From CAMPKL01 sp963817465 (GTDB lineage: Bacteria; Acidobacteriota; Terriglobia; Bryobacterales; UBA6623): a stretch of DNA of 64,000 nt. The notes below the pieces were generated by a model, which saw nothing but the letters and a program-made list of their open reading frames with translations, made no database searches and had not been told where the DNA came from. The stretch spans positions 558,001-622,000 of the forward strand of contig CAWFOP010000020.1 of assembly GCA_963817465.1 (NCBI GenBank), in the 5' to 3' direction. The position numbers were made by a program, and so were the translations under genes. The number at the start of each line of letters is the position of its first letter. Within the stretch, counting starts at the first letter, position 1. Shown here one piece after another: positions 51,879 through 60,817 of the stretch.

Positions 51879-53096
51879 GTGGTGACCGCAGCGCCCGAGT
51901 TCCGCGGCGATCAGCGCCCCGAAACGTCCGCCGAGCGAGTTCGCTCGACTATGGCGGCCCTGGCGTTGTTCGGCTGGTTTGTCGGCCTGTCCGGCGCAGT
52001 CTGTGGGCTCTCGGCCGTGCATTTCAACAGAGCGGCGGCGGAAACCAACCTCTGGCTGCTTGCGGTCGCGGCGGCAGCGCTGCTCACACTCGGTGCGGCG
52101 CCTCGTTTCTTGCGCGATTGGGCCCCCAACCGAGTTCTGGCGCTCAGCGCCGGCGTCGGAATCGCCGGTGTCGTGACCTTCGCGGCCGCCTACGCCGACC
52201 ACTTCACCTATTTCGGCGGCGCCTTGCTCGGGCTGGCGGTCGGCCTCGCGGCGTTTGAAGCTTCACGCCAGATCGGCGCTTACGGCGAAGACGCGGTAGG
52301 CGGCAAGGCGGCTGATTTGGCGGCGTGTTCTTGGCCCGCCGGCGCCGCCGCGGCATGCCTCATCGCCGCCGCGGGACGGAGTCTGCTGAGTTTCGCTTCC
52401 CTGTGGATGCTTGTTGCCGTTTTCCTCGGCGCCTTCGCGATCGTCAGCCTGCGAATGCGGTCTCAATCGCCGCCGCCGCTCTCGCACCGCACCTTGCTTG
52501 TCGCCCAATGGCGCCAAGCCGCGCTGAATCTCCAGTTCGGATCAGCGTTGTTCCAGGCCTTGTTTTTCGGCATCGTAGCCGCTTGGCTGGGACTTTACAT
52601 GAGCCGCAAGGTCGGACTGACCGCCGCCGCCGGCACGGCCGCCTTGGGGCTGGTTTGGCTGGCCGTGCTCGGCGGCCGCGCCGTCGCCTCGCGCTACAAG
52701 AACGCCATGCCGCTCAAGATGTATCCGGCGTTCCTTCTGATTTGGATCGTCGGCGCGCTGTTCATGGCGAATACCATCAGCTTATCGGGCGCCTTTGCCG
52801 CTTCCTTGTTGTTGGGTTTCGGGGCCGGCGCATTGCAGCCCCTCTCGGGCGTTCCGGCCTTTTCCGCATTCTCACCCGGCGCGGCGCGCGTCTCGGCCGT
52901 CCTGTTTGAAGCCTCGGTGGTCGCGGCCCTGGCCGGCGTGCTGCTCGGCGGGCGGCTCGTCCAGCAATGGGGCATGGATTCGCTCGTCTGGGCTGCTCTC
53001 GCCGCCCAAGTCCTTACCGGTCTCACTTCGTTCGGGGCCGCGCTCGAGGCGCGCATCTTCCAAGGACTGCCTGTCGACACCGGGCGTCCCGCGTAA
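51879..53096 (+). CDS. MFS-like 12-TM membrane protein
   Basis: About 405 aa, hydrophobic throughout, with about 12 TM segments in two groups around a short loop (RSQSPPPLSHRTLLVAQWRQ) at the middle, the layout of a major-facilitator transporter. Examples are ALALFGWFVGLSGAVCGLSA, LFQALFFGIVAAWLGLYMS and FAASLLLGFGAGALQPLSGV. The MFS motif A (G-x-x-x-D-R-x-G-R-R) is not evident, so the family call is tentative. Starts GTG 51879 or GTG 51882; 218 bases of divergent spacer separate it from the PD-(D/E)XK gene. Confidence 0.65.
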   Translation: MVTAAPEFRGDQRPETSAERVRSTMAALALFGWFVGLSGAVCGLSAVHFNRAAAETNLWLLAVAAAALLTLGAAPRFLRDWAPNRVLALSAGVGIAGVVTFAAAYADHFTYFGGALLGLAVGLAAFEASRQIGAYGEDAVGGKAADLAACSWPAGAAAACLIAAAGRSLLSFASLWMLVAVFLGAFAIVSLRMRSQSPPPLSHRTLLVAQWRQAALNLQFGSALFQALFFGIVAAWLGLYMSRKVGLTAAAGTAALGLVWLAVLGGRAVASRYKNAMPLKMYPAFLLIWIVGALFMANTISLSGAFAASLLLGFGAGALQPLSGVPAFSAFSPGAARVSAVLFEASVVAALAGVLLGGRLVQQWGMDSLVWAALAAQVLTGLTSFGAALEARIFQGLPVDTGRPA

Positions 53097-53188
53097 CATG
53101 GGTAAGCTCAGGAGTTGATTTGACGCTCGCGAAAACGTCGACGCGAATCCGGCGGCGCCTCCTCCCGTCTCGGGAGGATCGCTAGCTA

Positions 53189-54460
53189 GTGGCGGGTCCT
53201 ATACGGAACCGGCGGTACCTGGTCGTGCTGGCGCTTGCTTCCGGCCTCGTCTTGATCGTCGGATCCATGCTGCGGCCAAAGGGCAGGGAAGAGCGCACCT
53301 CTCCTCCGACCCAGGGCGAAACGTCCCTTGTGCAGCTTCAGCGGTTCACGCAGCGGCGTACGCTGGACAACCAGGCTGAATACCTCGCCCGGCTGGCGAC
53401 GCAAGTCGATCCCCACGTTTTTCGCCTCGAGCGCGCTGAGCGCACGGCCGTCCGTTGGGACGAAGGCCGGATCATCGGGGCGAGTCCGTCCTTCCGCATG
53501 CCGGATTACGACGTGGCGTTCTCCGGGGACGTGCGCGTTCGCGCCGAAACCCTCCTGGCGGGGCCCGAAGCCCCCGCGGTGATCCTATCCGTTTCGCAAG
53601 CCGAGCTGCCGCCTCCGCCTGATCGCTTCGCTGCGGGCGCCTACAGCGTCGGAGGATGGGCCGTCGCGGTTTGGCGCGCCGAAGGCGGACAGCTCGCGTG
53701 GCGCGGCGGCCAATATCTGGGCTTTCGCCGCATCTTGTGTCGCGGCGTCGACGGCTCGGCCCTCTCGCTGAATCTCGACCTTGACCCCTCCATGGCGGGA
53801 GCGGGTGTTTTCGACCTCGACGGCGGTCTCATGGGCGTCATCGTCGTTTGCGAGGAGGGATTGGCGGCCCTCGGAGTGTCCGCCCTCGAAGAGCTCGCCA
53901 CCCAAATCGGTGACATCAAAATGCGGTTGCAGCACCGCTACGGCGTCAGCGTCGAGGAGCTCGGCGCCCCGGAAAGAAAGATCCTCGGCGCTGACTACGG
54001 CTTCTTCGTACGCCAGGTTTGGCGAGGCTATGAAGCCTATGCCGCCGGTCTGCGGCCCGGCGACGTCATCGTCGGCCTCGAGGGCAGCCCCACCACGTCC
54101 TTGATGGACCTCGAACCGCTCGTTCTGCCTGTCGCGCGTGAAACGCTCGAAGTCGAGATCTCGCGCTTCGGGCGACGTCAATCGCTCAACCTGCGAGCGC
54201 GGCCTTCGGCCAATCGCGGCTCGGGCCCGGCGGGCCTGGTCCTCAGTGCTTCCGCGGGCCTCCGCATCGGTGATGTGGACCCCCAGGGGCCCGCCGCGCG
54301 GGCGGGCGCCCGGCCCGGTGATCTGCTCGTGTCTCTGGACGGCAAGACCGCCGCCGACCTGCACGATCTCGATCGCGCTTTTTCCGGCGAAAGCCCCGTC
54401 TGGGCGGTATTCCGCCGAGACGAGCGGATGTGGGGCGCGCTGCTGGCTCGGGACCGATGA
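53189..54460 (+). CDS. membrane-anchored HtrA-like pseudo-protease with two PDZ domains
   Basis: About 423 aa from GTG 53189. One N-terminal TM (YLVVLALASGLVLIVGSML) is followed by a degenerate trypsin-like domain (about 60-250). At the place of the HtrA active-site G-N-S-G-G the sequence is LDPSMAGAGVFDLDGGLMGV, so the nucleophilic Ser is missing from its position and no clear catalytic His is seen. Two PDZ domains follow: DYGFFVRQVWRGYEAYAAGL with RPGDVIVGLEG (about 267-345), and LRIGDVDPQGPAARAGARPG with DLLVSLDGKTAA (about 355-420). Probably a non-proteolytic peptide-binding scaffold at the membrane. Confidence 0.75.
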   Translation: MAGPIRNRRYLVVLALASGLVLIVGSMLRPKGREERTSPPTQGETSLVQLQRFTQRRTLDNQAEYLARLATQVDPHVFRLERAERTAVRWDEGRIIGASPSFRMPDYDVAFSGDVRVRAETLLAGPEAPAVILSVSQAELPPPPDRFAAGAYSVGGWAVAVWRAEGGQLAWRGGQYLGFRRILCRGVDGSALSLNLDLDPSMAGAGVFDLDGGLMGVIVVCEEGLAALGVSALEELATQIGDIKMRLQHRYGVSVEELGAPERKILGADYGFFVRQVWRGYEAYAAGLRPGDVIVGLEGSPTTSLMDLEPLVLPVARETLEVEISRFGRRQSLNLRARPSANRGSGPAGLVLSASAGLRIGDVDPQGPAARAGARPGDLLVSLDGKTAADLHDLDRAFSGESPVWAVFRRDERMWGALLARDR

Positions 54461-54471
54461 CGCCGGCCGCT

Positions 54472-55446
54472 TCAGAATGTCGCGATCGGATTCAACGGCG
54501 AGCCCGTCCCGCCTTCCACCGGCAGCGGAGCCGCCGTGAGCAGGAACGTCCAGCGCTTCAGACGCTGAGCCTCCGCAGCCAGCGCCTCCAGGTCGCAGTT
54601 GTCGAAGATCGCGATGCCGCCCGCCACCAGCATCAATTGGTGCACCGGTTGCCGCACTCCCTCGATGCCCGACGGCATCACGTCGCTCGCGGCGTCGCTG
54701 CCCAGCATCGCAATCCCTTGCTTGGCCAGCCAAACGGCCGCCGAAGCGTGCAGGCCGGCCGACTTTGCCCCGGCGTCCCATGGTCCGGCGGTGTCACGCA
54801 GCTTCCAGCGACCGGTACGGATGAACACCACGTCGCCGGGCTCGATCTCCACGCCCGCCTTGCTGCACCAAGCTTGCAAATCCTCGCTTGAAATCGCTGT
54901 TCCCGGCTCTAGATAGTCGAGGCCCTTCAACGCCGGAATGTCCATCAGTACGCCGCGAGTAAAGATGCCGTTCTTGTAGTTGAGAACATTCAGTCGTGGA
55001 GCGCCCGCGCTCGTCACCTCCGACTGCGGAAACCCGTTGTACATGAGCCCGTGATACGACATGTGAGCCAACGCATCCATGTGGGTGTGAGCGTAGCCGT
55101 GGTAAGCGACGCCGTAATGATCGGCGACGAATTGCCCCGCCGCGGGCTGGTCCCCGGTGTGCAGCATGCGATGCTCGAACGGCTGGGGGTTGTCGGGCGC
55201 CGGCGCCTTCTCCGCCGTCCGGGCAAGTGAAATCGAACGCCCTTCCGAGACTAATCCGGCCGCAGAGCGGCGCTTTTCAGCCGTTATTCGATTGACCGCT
55301 CCCAACTCGTCGGCGTCTCCCCAGCCGCCGGCCTCGGAGAGCTCATGCATCCAGCGCTCGACTTGCGCCTTATCGGCGACCGCTGGAGCTTGTCCGCTGA
55401 GGGAGAAAGAGAGGAACAGCAAGAAGACCGCGGCCGACTTTTTCAT
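54472..55446 (-). CDS. exported cyclase-family hydrolase (kynurenine-formamidase-like)
   Basis: About 324 aa with a signal peptide (MKKSAAVFLLFLSFSLSGQA). It contains the cyclase/formamidase metal-site motif HGYAHTHMDALAHMSYHG near residue 115 (family H-x-G-T-H-x-D-x-P-x-H, here T-H-M-D-A-L-A-H) and the downstream DVVFIRTGRWK and GIAMLGSDAASDV segments that bring a further ligand and the active-site loop. Substrate unknown. ATG 55446 is chosen over the open frame to 55488 because it begins the signal peptide. Converges on the PDZ gene, 11 bases apart. Confidence 0.82.
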   Translation of the reverse strand: MKKSAAVFLLFLSFSLSGQAPAVADKAQVERWMHELSEAGGWGDADELGAVNRITAEKRRSAAGLVSEGRSISLARTAEKAPAPDNPQPFEHRMLHTGDQPAAGQFVADHYGVAYHGYAHTHMDALAHMSYHGLMYNGFPQSEVTSAGAPRLNVLNYKNGIFTRGVLMDIPALKGLDYLEPGTAISSEDLQAWCSKAGVEIEPGDVVFIRTGRWKLRDTAGPWDAGAKSAGLHASAAVWLAKQGIAMLGSDAASDVMPSGIEGVRQPVHQLMLVAGGIAIFDNCDLEALAAEAQRLKRWTFLLTAAPLPVEGGTGSPLNPIATF

Positions 55447-55890
55447 GCGGCCATCATACGCTCTTTGGGTCGGTGCGGTTTGAAACAACTACGCCCAGCC
55501 TGAAAGGGCTGGGCGTTGGCGAACAGTTGCTAGGAGCATGCGCTCGCTTTTCGGTCTGAACAGGGGAGGTCGACGGCCACAAAGGACCCGAGAGTCGAGG
55601 GGAGGATATAGCTCAGCGGGAGATGCGACCGCCGACCAGGCCATGTCAACTGACTTTTAGCTTCTTGGAATTAAATTCCTCCGCTTGCGACCGAGCCGCT
55701 GCTATACGGCCCAGGGTCAGATGAAAAACTGTTCGCTTAGAGGACCTAGACATTTCCCTAGGGCCAAGCTCTCTGTGATTCTCCTGGTTTCAGGGAAAAA
55801 AAGCAAGTAATCTGTTCGACGAAATTCCGACCTTCGTCAAAATCCGGCTGCGCGACGCGCGACGGGCCGCTGCATGAGCCGGACGTGACG
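55447..55890. other. 444-base non-coding interval with hairpin and tRNA-like fragment
   Basis: No convincing gene. A perfect 10-bp hairpin occupies 55492-55517 (ACGCCCAGCC, six-base loop, GGCTGGGCGT), 46 bases upstream of the cyclase start. At about 55603-55623 the sequence GGATATAGCTCAGCGGGAGA looks like the 5' part of a tRNA (box-A-like TAGCTCAGCGGG), but no anticodon stem, T-arm or acceptor partner follows. The rest (55630-55880) is less GC-rich than the surroundings, with a short GGAATT/AATTCC palindrome near 55670 and a run of seven A near 55797. Confidence 0.6.
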
Positions 55891-56616
55891 TTAGCCGAGG
55901 ATGTCCGCTCGTGTGAGCCCAACATTGACGGTCACATCGCTCAGCGTTTGCAAACTGCCGAAAGAGCCGTTCCTCAGAATTTTGCGCTTCAGAGCCCAGC
56001 GATACCCGCGCACGTCTTGATACTCGCTCAGCAGCTCTTCGACTTGTGCGATCCCGCCCCCCGGCACGTCGCCGACATACAGCGTCTTGACGACATCGTA
56101 GTCGCCGGGGTCGACGAACAGACGCAACGGGGATCCTCCGACATCAACGATTTCGATCACCTTCGCATTGACGTCGCCGACGCGTTGATCCTCTCGCAGC
56201 CGCACCCAGGCCGGCTCCGGGGCCGGAGTGAACAGAACATGCCGCCTCGCAAGGTCGTTGCTCTGGGCCTCGGCGACAGACGGCGGCAACGGCTGTTTGC
56301 CGCCGTCCGTGCGTCTCCAGGCCTGTTTGCCGTCAAACAGCAAAACCGCGGTTCCGCCCGGCGCCTCCACCTCTTGCCGGAACGCGTCCGGCATCGCCAA
56401 GGTGACTTTGCTGGCGACTTGCATGCGCCTTCCCTGCGTTTCCAGTTCGGTCACCAGGTGATAGGAGTAATCATGCGGCGGTTCGCCGGCCTTGCCCCAG
56501 CAGGCCTGGCGCGCTCGCTCCAATATCTCCCGGGCTTGGTCGTCTCCGAAGACGACCGAACGGCTCATCAACGCCGCCCCAATCGCTCGAACCGCATCCC
56601 GCCTGTTCAGCGTCAT
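55891..56616 (-). CDS. exported LolA/LolB-fold-like protein
   Basis: About 241 aa from ATG 56616, with a weak leader (MTLNRRDAVRAIGAALMSRS). The sequence DYSYHLVTELETQGRRMQVA, SKVTLAMPDAFRQEVEAPGG, TAVLLFDGKQAWRRTDGGKQ and VIEIVDVGGSPLRLFVDPGD followed by YDVVKTLYVGD is the strand pattern of outer-membrane-lipoprotein-sorting-like proteins. A role in lipid or lipoprotein handling is an inference from fold. The frame is open to 56769, but the upstream part overlaps the clpX leader and looks like shadow sequence. Confidence 0.62.
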   Translation of the reverse strand: MTLNRRDAVRAIGAALMSRSVVFGDDQAREILERARQACWGKAGEPPHDYSYHLVTELETQGRRMQVASKVTLAMPDAFRQEVEAPGGTAVLLFDGKQAWRRTDGGKQPLPPSVAEAQSNDLARRHVLFTPAPEPAWVRLREDQRVGDVNAKVIEIVDVGGSPLRLFVDPGDYDVVKTLYVGDVPGGGIAQVEELLSEYQDVRGYRWALKRKILRNGSFGSLQTLSDVTVNVGLTRADILG

Positions 56617-56798
56617 GGAGACGATTGTCCCGGGTCTCCGCATGAACAAGCAATCGGCAATGCGCCCTATTTCCGGCCACAGTCGCCCATCCTCTTCCCA
56701 ACTTGACGTTGCGCGTTGTGCGTGGGCATACGATAATCTCCACAGGTAATGGATCGTCGGTCGCGACAAGCCCGAGCGTGGCCGGCGTGGAGTTGCAT

Positions 56799-58076
56799 GT
56801 GAAGCGTAACGCCCCGGACGAAACCCTCAGGTGTTCGTTCTGTCACAAGAGCCAAGAAGTGGTCGGGAAGTTGATCTCCACTCCCGGCGACTATCCGAAG
56901 TCCTATATCTGTGACGAATGCGTAGCCGTCTGCAACTCGATCCTCGAGGATGATCGCGGCGAAGTGACCGGTCCTTCGCTTTACAACCTCCCTAAACCCC
57001 AAGAAATCAAGGAGAAGCTCGACCAGTACGTGATCGGCCAACATCCCGCCAAGAAGAAATTGGCGGTGGCCGTCTACAACCATTACAAGCGTGTGTTGCT
57101 GTCCAAGCAGCGCACTCATGGGCAAAGCGAGGTCGAGCTTCAGAAATCGAACATTTTGCTGGTCGGCCCAACGGGAACGGGCAAGACTCTTCTGGCCCAA
57201 ACGCTGGCCCGCGTCCTCGACGTCCCCTTCGCGATCGCCGACGCCACCACGCTTACCGAGGCCGGTTATGTCGGCGAAGACGTCGAAAACATTGTGCTCA
57301 AGCTGTTGCAAGCCGCCGACGGCGACGTCCAACGCGCACAGCAAGGCATTATTTATATCGACGAAATCGACAAGCTGAGTCGCAAGGACGAGAATCCCTC
57401 GATTACGCGCGACGTCTCGGGAGAGGGCGTGCAGCAGGCGTTGCTCAAGATTCTCGAAGGCACGGTGGCCAACGTTCCGCCCCAGGGCGGACGCAAGCAC
57501 CCGCACCAGGAATTCACCCCCGTCGACACCACGAACATTCTTTTCATCTGCGGCGGCGCGTTCGTCGGTCTCGAAAAAATCGTAGCCCGCCGCGTGGATG
57601 AGCGTGTCGTCGGCTTCCGTTCCGCGACCGAATCGAAGAAAATCGAGCCCGCCGCACAGGAGCAGCGCGACCTTGGCTTGCTCGGCCAGTCGCAGCCGCA
57701 AGACCTGATCCGCTACGGGTTCATCCCCGAGTTCGTGGGCCGCTTGCCCGTCATGGCCGCGCTGGGGGACCTGGACCAACCGGCTCTGGTCGAGATCTTG
57801 ACCACGCCGAAGAATTCTTTGGTCAAGCAATACCAGAAGCTTTTCGAGTACGAGAACATCAAGCTCGTCATCGAGCCCGCCGCCCTCGAAGCGATCGCCA
57901 AGCGCGCCCTCGAGCGCAAGGTCGGCGCCCGCGGCCTGCGCATGATCATGGAAGAGCTCATGCTCGACCTGATGTACTACCTGCCCTCCTACAAGCGCAT
58001 CAAGGAGTTCGTGGTCACCGCGCGGATGGTCGACGACCACAAGCTCAACTTGGCCGTTCTGGACAAGGCCGGCTAG
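56799..58076 (+). CDS. clpX: ClpX, ATPase subunit of ClpXP
   Basis: ClpX unfolds tagged substrates and feeds them to ClpP. The ~425-aa product begins (GTG 56799, GTGGAG 7 bases upstream) KRNAPDETLRCSFCHKSQ, with a C4 zinc finger (CSFC and CDEC). Walker A is LLVGPTGTGKTLLAQTLA, Walker B IIYIDEIDKLSRK, sensor region RDVSGEGVQQALLKILEG, and pore/IGF and arginine-finger parts are present (IRYGFIPEFVGRLPVMAAL). The open frame extends to ATG 56703, but the added residues are not ClpX-like. clpP is not in the window; lon lies 259 bases downstream. Confidence 0.97.
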   Translation: MKRNAPDETLRCSFCHKSQEVVGKLISTPGDYPKSYICDECVAVCNSILEDDRGEVTGPSLYNLPKPQEIKEKLDQYVIGQHPAKKKLAVAVYNHYKRVLLSKQRTHGQSEVELQKSNILLVGPTGTGKTLLAQTLARVLDVPFAIADATTLTEAGYVGEDVENIVLKLLQAADGDVQRAQQGIIYIDEIDKLSRKDENPSITRDVSGEGVQQALLKILEGTVANVPPQGGRKHPHQEFTPVDTTNILFICGGAFVGLEKIVARRVDERVVGFRSATESKKIEPAAQEQRDLGLLGQSQPQDLIRYGFIPEFVGRLPVMAALGDLDQPALVEILTTPKNSLVKQYQKLFEYENIKLVIEPAALEAIAKRALERKVGARGLRMIMEELMLDLMYYLPSYKRIKEFVVTARMVDDHKLNLAVLDKAG

Positions 58077-58124
58077 CACGAGACACCGACAAAGATCGCC
58101 TTTTCAATAGCTTCCGTGGCAAGC

Positions 58125-58170
58125 AGTCCCCCGGGACTCCTGATCCGAGCCGCGATGCTTTAGCTCGCGG
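58125..58170 (+). other. paired hairpins in the clpX-lon spacer
   Basis: AGTCC (58125-58129) pairs with GGACT (58134-58138), and CCGCGA (58150-58155) pairs with TCGCGG (58165-58170) with an inner GC/GC. Both are GC-rich and lack T-tracts. They may act as terminators after clpX or as a leader structure for lon, which starts at 58336. Confidence 0.35.
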
Positions 58171-58335
58171 GTGAACGCATCGCACGCTGCAGCGCGGCGG
58201 CTGGGATCGGATGACACGTCCCATCCGTCCTGAAGACCATCCAGCCTTGCGTCAAGGTCCCTCCGCGCAAGGTTGCGGCGACTCGGCTCACATTTCCCTT
58301 TCCGTAGTTAGGCGGTCATAATCAAAGCAAGTCTT

Positions 58336-60741
58336 ATGCCATCTGTCCAAGGACCCAACCTCACACGTCGATTGCCGATGATGCCCATCCGCGACGTCGT
58401 GATCTTCCCCCACATGATGACCCCCTTCGTGGTGGGGCGCGAGTCCAGCGTGCGGGCGCTCGAAGAGGCGCTCGCGACCGGCGACAAAAAGATTTTCCTC
58501 GCCACGCAACACGACGCGTCGGTTGACGATCCGCGCCCCGAGCAGATCTTCCAGGTCGGCACGATCGTCTCGATCGTCCAGAGCCTCAAGCTGCCCGACG
58601 GCAACATCAAGGTGCTCGTCGAAGGCGTCGAACGCGCCCGCGCGCTCTCGGTCGGGATCGAAGACGGCTTCTTGACCGCCAACGTCGAAACCACCAGCTT
58701 CAGCGTCGACGACGACGATGACCTGGAGTCTCTGACCTCTCGCGTGACATCGCTGTTCGAGCAATACGTCAAGCAAAGCCAAAACCTGAACTACGAGACG
58801 ATGATCGCCGCCGTGCGCGGTGACGACCCGGGCAAGCTCGGCGATACCATCAGCGCCAACCTGCAACTGACGATCCCTGAGAAGCAAGAGCTGCTCGAGA
58901 TCTTTGACCCCGTCGAGCGCTTGGCGCGCATCGCCGACGTGCTCGACATCGAGATCGAAAAGCTCGGCGTCGATCGCACCATCCAAGGCCGCGTCAAGCG
59001 CCAGATGGAGAAGGCGCAGAAAGAGTACTACCTCAACGAGAAGATCAAGGCCATCCAGAAGGAGCTCGGCCGCGGCGAGAAGAGCGAGTTCGACGAGCTT
59101 CGCAAGAAGATCGAAGAAGTCGGCATGACCAAGGACGCCAAGGATAAATCCCTGGCCGAGCTGCGTCGCCTCGAGAACATGCCTCCGATGTCCGCCGAGG
59201 CGACCGTCTCGCGCAACTACATCGACTGGCTGCTGGCGGTGCCGTGGAAGAAGAAGTCTCGCGAGAAGCGCGACCTCGCCTTCGCCCAAGAGGTGCTCAA
59301 CACCGACCACTACGGCCTCGAGAAGATCAAGGAGCGCATCCTCGAGTTCCTCGCCGTCCGCCAGCTCGTCAAGAACCCGCGGGGCTCGATCCTCTGCTTC
59401 GTAGGACCTCCCGGCGTCGGCAAGACGTCTCTCGGCCGCTCGATCGCCAAAGCCACTGGGCGTAAGTTCGTGCGCCTATCGCTGGGCGGCGTCCGCGACG
59501 AGGCGGAGGTCCGCGGCCATCGGCGCACCTACATCGGTGCGCTGCCGGGTCAGATCATCCAGATGATGAAAAAGGCCGGCGCCAACAATCCGGTCTTCAT
59601 GCTCGACGAGATCGACAAGATGTCGACCGACTTCCGCGGCGACCCGTCGGCGGCCTTGATGGAAGTCCTCGATCCCGAGCAGAACACCGCGTTCGTGGAT
59701 CACTACCTCGACGTCGAATACGACCTGTCGAAGGTGTTTTTCATCGCCACGGCGAACGTGATCCACACGCTGCCGCCCGCGCTGCTCGATCGTCTCGAGG
59801 TGATCCGCCTCTCCGGCTACACCGAGCTCGAGAAGCTCGAAATCGCCAAGCGCCACCTCATCGGCAAGCAGCTCGAAGGCACGGGCCTCAAAGAAAGCGA
59901 TCTCACCTTCGCCGAAGAGGGCCTCAAGACGATCATCCAGAACTACACGCGCGAAGCCGGCGTCCGCAATCTCGAGCGCGAGATCGGCAATGTGTGCCGC
60001 AAGGTTGCGCACAAAGTCGTCCTCGAGCCCAAAAAGAAGAAGCGCGCCAAGATTAAGATCACCTCTCAGAACCTCGCTGACTTCCTCCGCGTTCCCAAGT
60101 ACCGCGACATGGAGGCGGAGAAGAAGAACGAAGTGGGCGTCGCCACAGGCCTGGCGTGGACCGAGGTCGGCGGCCAGATCCTGCCCGTCGAAGCCACCCT
60201 CATGGACGGCAAAGGCAAGCTTACCCTCACCGGCAAGCTCGGCGACGTCATGCAGGAGTCCGCTCAGGCGGCGATGAGCTACGTTCGCTCGCGCTCGCAA
60301 CAGCTCGGGCTGCCCAAGGACTTCTACCGACACCTAGACGTCCACATCCACATTCCCGAAGGCGCGATCCCCAAAGACGGCCCTTCCGCCGGCATCACCC
60401 TGACGACCACGCTCGTCAGCGCCTTGACCCAAATCAAGGTGCGCGGCGATGTGGCCATGACCGGCGAAGTCACCCTGCGCGGCAAGGTCCTGCCCATCGG
60501 CGGCCTCAAGGAGAAGCTCCTTGCCGCCCATCGCAACGGCATCTTCGAGGCCATCATGCCGAAGGACAACGAGAAAGACATGCCGGAGATTCCCGAGAAT
60601 ATCCGCAAGGATATGAAGCTTCACTTCGTCGACTCGATGGACGAAGTGCTGGCTCTGGCGCTCGAGAAGCCCATTGAGATCGGCAAAGCGCCGGCGACTT
60701 CCCTCGAAGAGCGCTCCGAAGAACGCAAGGGCGTTCATTAA
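58336..60741 (+). CDS. lon: Lon protease
   Basis: An ATP-dependent serine protease that degrades misfolded and regulatory proteins. The 801-aa length is typical. The N-terminal substrate domain begins RRLPMMPIRDVVIFPHMMTP. The AAA+ module has Walker A at residues 357-364 (GPPGVGKT), Walker B (PVFMLDEIDKMSTDFRGDPS), and sensor regions. The protease domain has the catalytic Ser684 in KDGPSAGITLTTTLVSAL and the Lys about 43 residues on in VLPIGGLKEKLLAAHRNGI. It starts ATG 58336 after a 259-base spacer; a strong hairpin follows its stop. Confidence 0.97.
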   Translation: MPSVQGPNLTRRLPMMPIRDVVIFPHMMTPFVVGRESSVRALEEALATGDKKIFLATQHDASVDDPRPEQIFQVGTIVSIVQSLKLPDGNIKVLVEGVERARALSVGIEDGFLTANVETTSFSVDDDDDLESLTSRVTSLFEQYVKQSQNLNYETMIAAVRGDDPGKLGDTISANLQLTIPEKQELLEIFDPVERLARIADVLDIEIEKLGVDRTIQGRVKRQMEKAQKEYYLNEKIKAIQKELGRGEKSEFDELRKKIEEVGMTKDAKDKSLAELRRLENMPPMSAEATVSRNYIDWLLAVPWKKKSREKRDLAFAQEVLNTDHYGLEKIKERILEFLAVRQLVKNPRGSILCFVGPPGVGKTSLGRSIAKATGRKFVRLSLGGVRDEAEVRGHRRTYIGALPGQIIQMMKKAGANNPVFMLDEIDKMSTDFRGDPSAALMEVLDPEQNTAFVDHYLDVEYDLSKVFFIATANVIHTLPPALLDRLEVIRLSGYTELEKLEIAKRHLIGKQLEGTGLKESDLTFAEEGLKTIIQNYTREAGVRNLEREIGNVCRKVAHKVVLEPKKKKRAKIKITSQNLADFLRVPKYRDMEAEKKNEVGVATGLAWTEVGGQILPVEATLMDGKGKLTLTGKLGDVMQESAQAAMSYVRSRSQQLGLPKDFYRHLDVHIHIPEGAIPKDGPSAGITLTTTLVSALTQIKVRGDVAMTGEVTLRGKVLPIGGLKEKLLAAHRNGIFEAIMPKDNEKDMPEIPENIRKDMKLHFVDSMDEVLALALEKPIEIGKAPATSLEERSEERKGVH

Positions 60742-60747
60742 GACCCG

Positions 60748-60780
60748 GCGGGAGGGTCGCTCAAGCGGCCCTCCCGCTTC
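60748..60780 (+). terminator. hairpin terminator after lon
   Basis: GCGGGAGGG (60748-60756) and CCCTCCCGC (60769-60777) form a 9-bp stem with an inner partial stem, seven bases after the lon stop. A short TTC follows. Likely an intrinsic terminator or mRNA 3' end. Confidence 0.7.
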
Positions 60781-60817
60781 ACAATCTCCACCTCCGTCCG
60801 TGCGATAATCGCCGCCG

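Noticed and set aside
55600..55680. Functional tRNA gene
   Set aside because: Only the D-arm-like part is visible. There is no anticodon stem, no GGTTCGA-type T-arm and no acceptor pairing.
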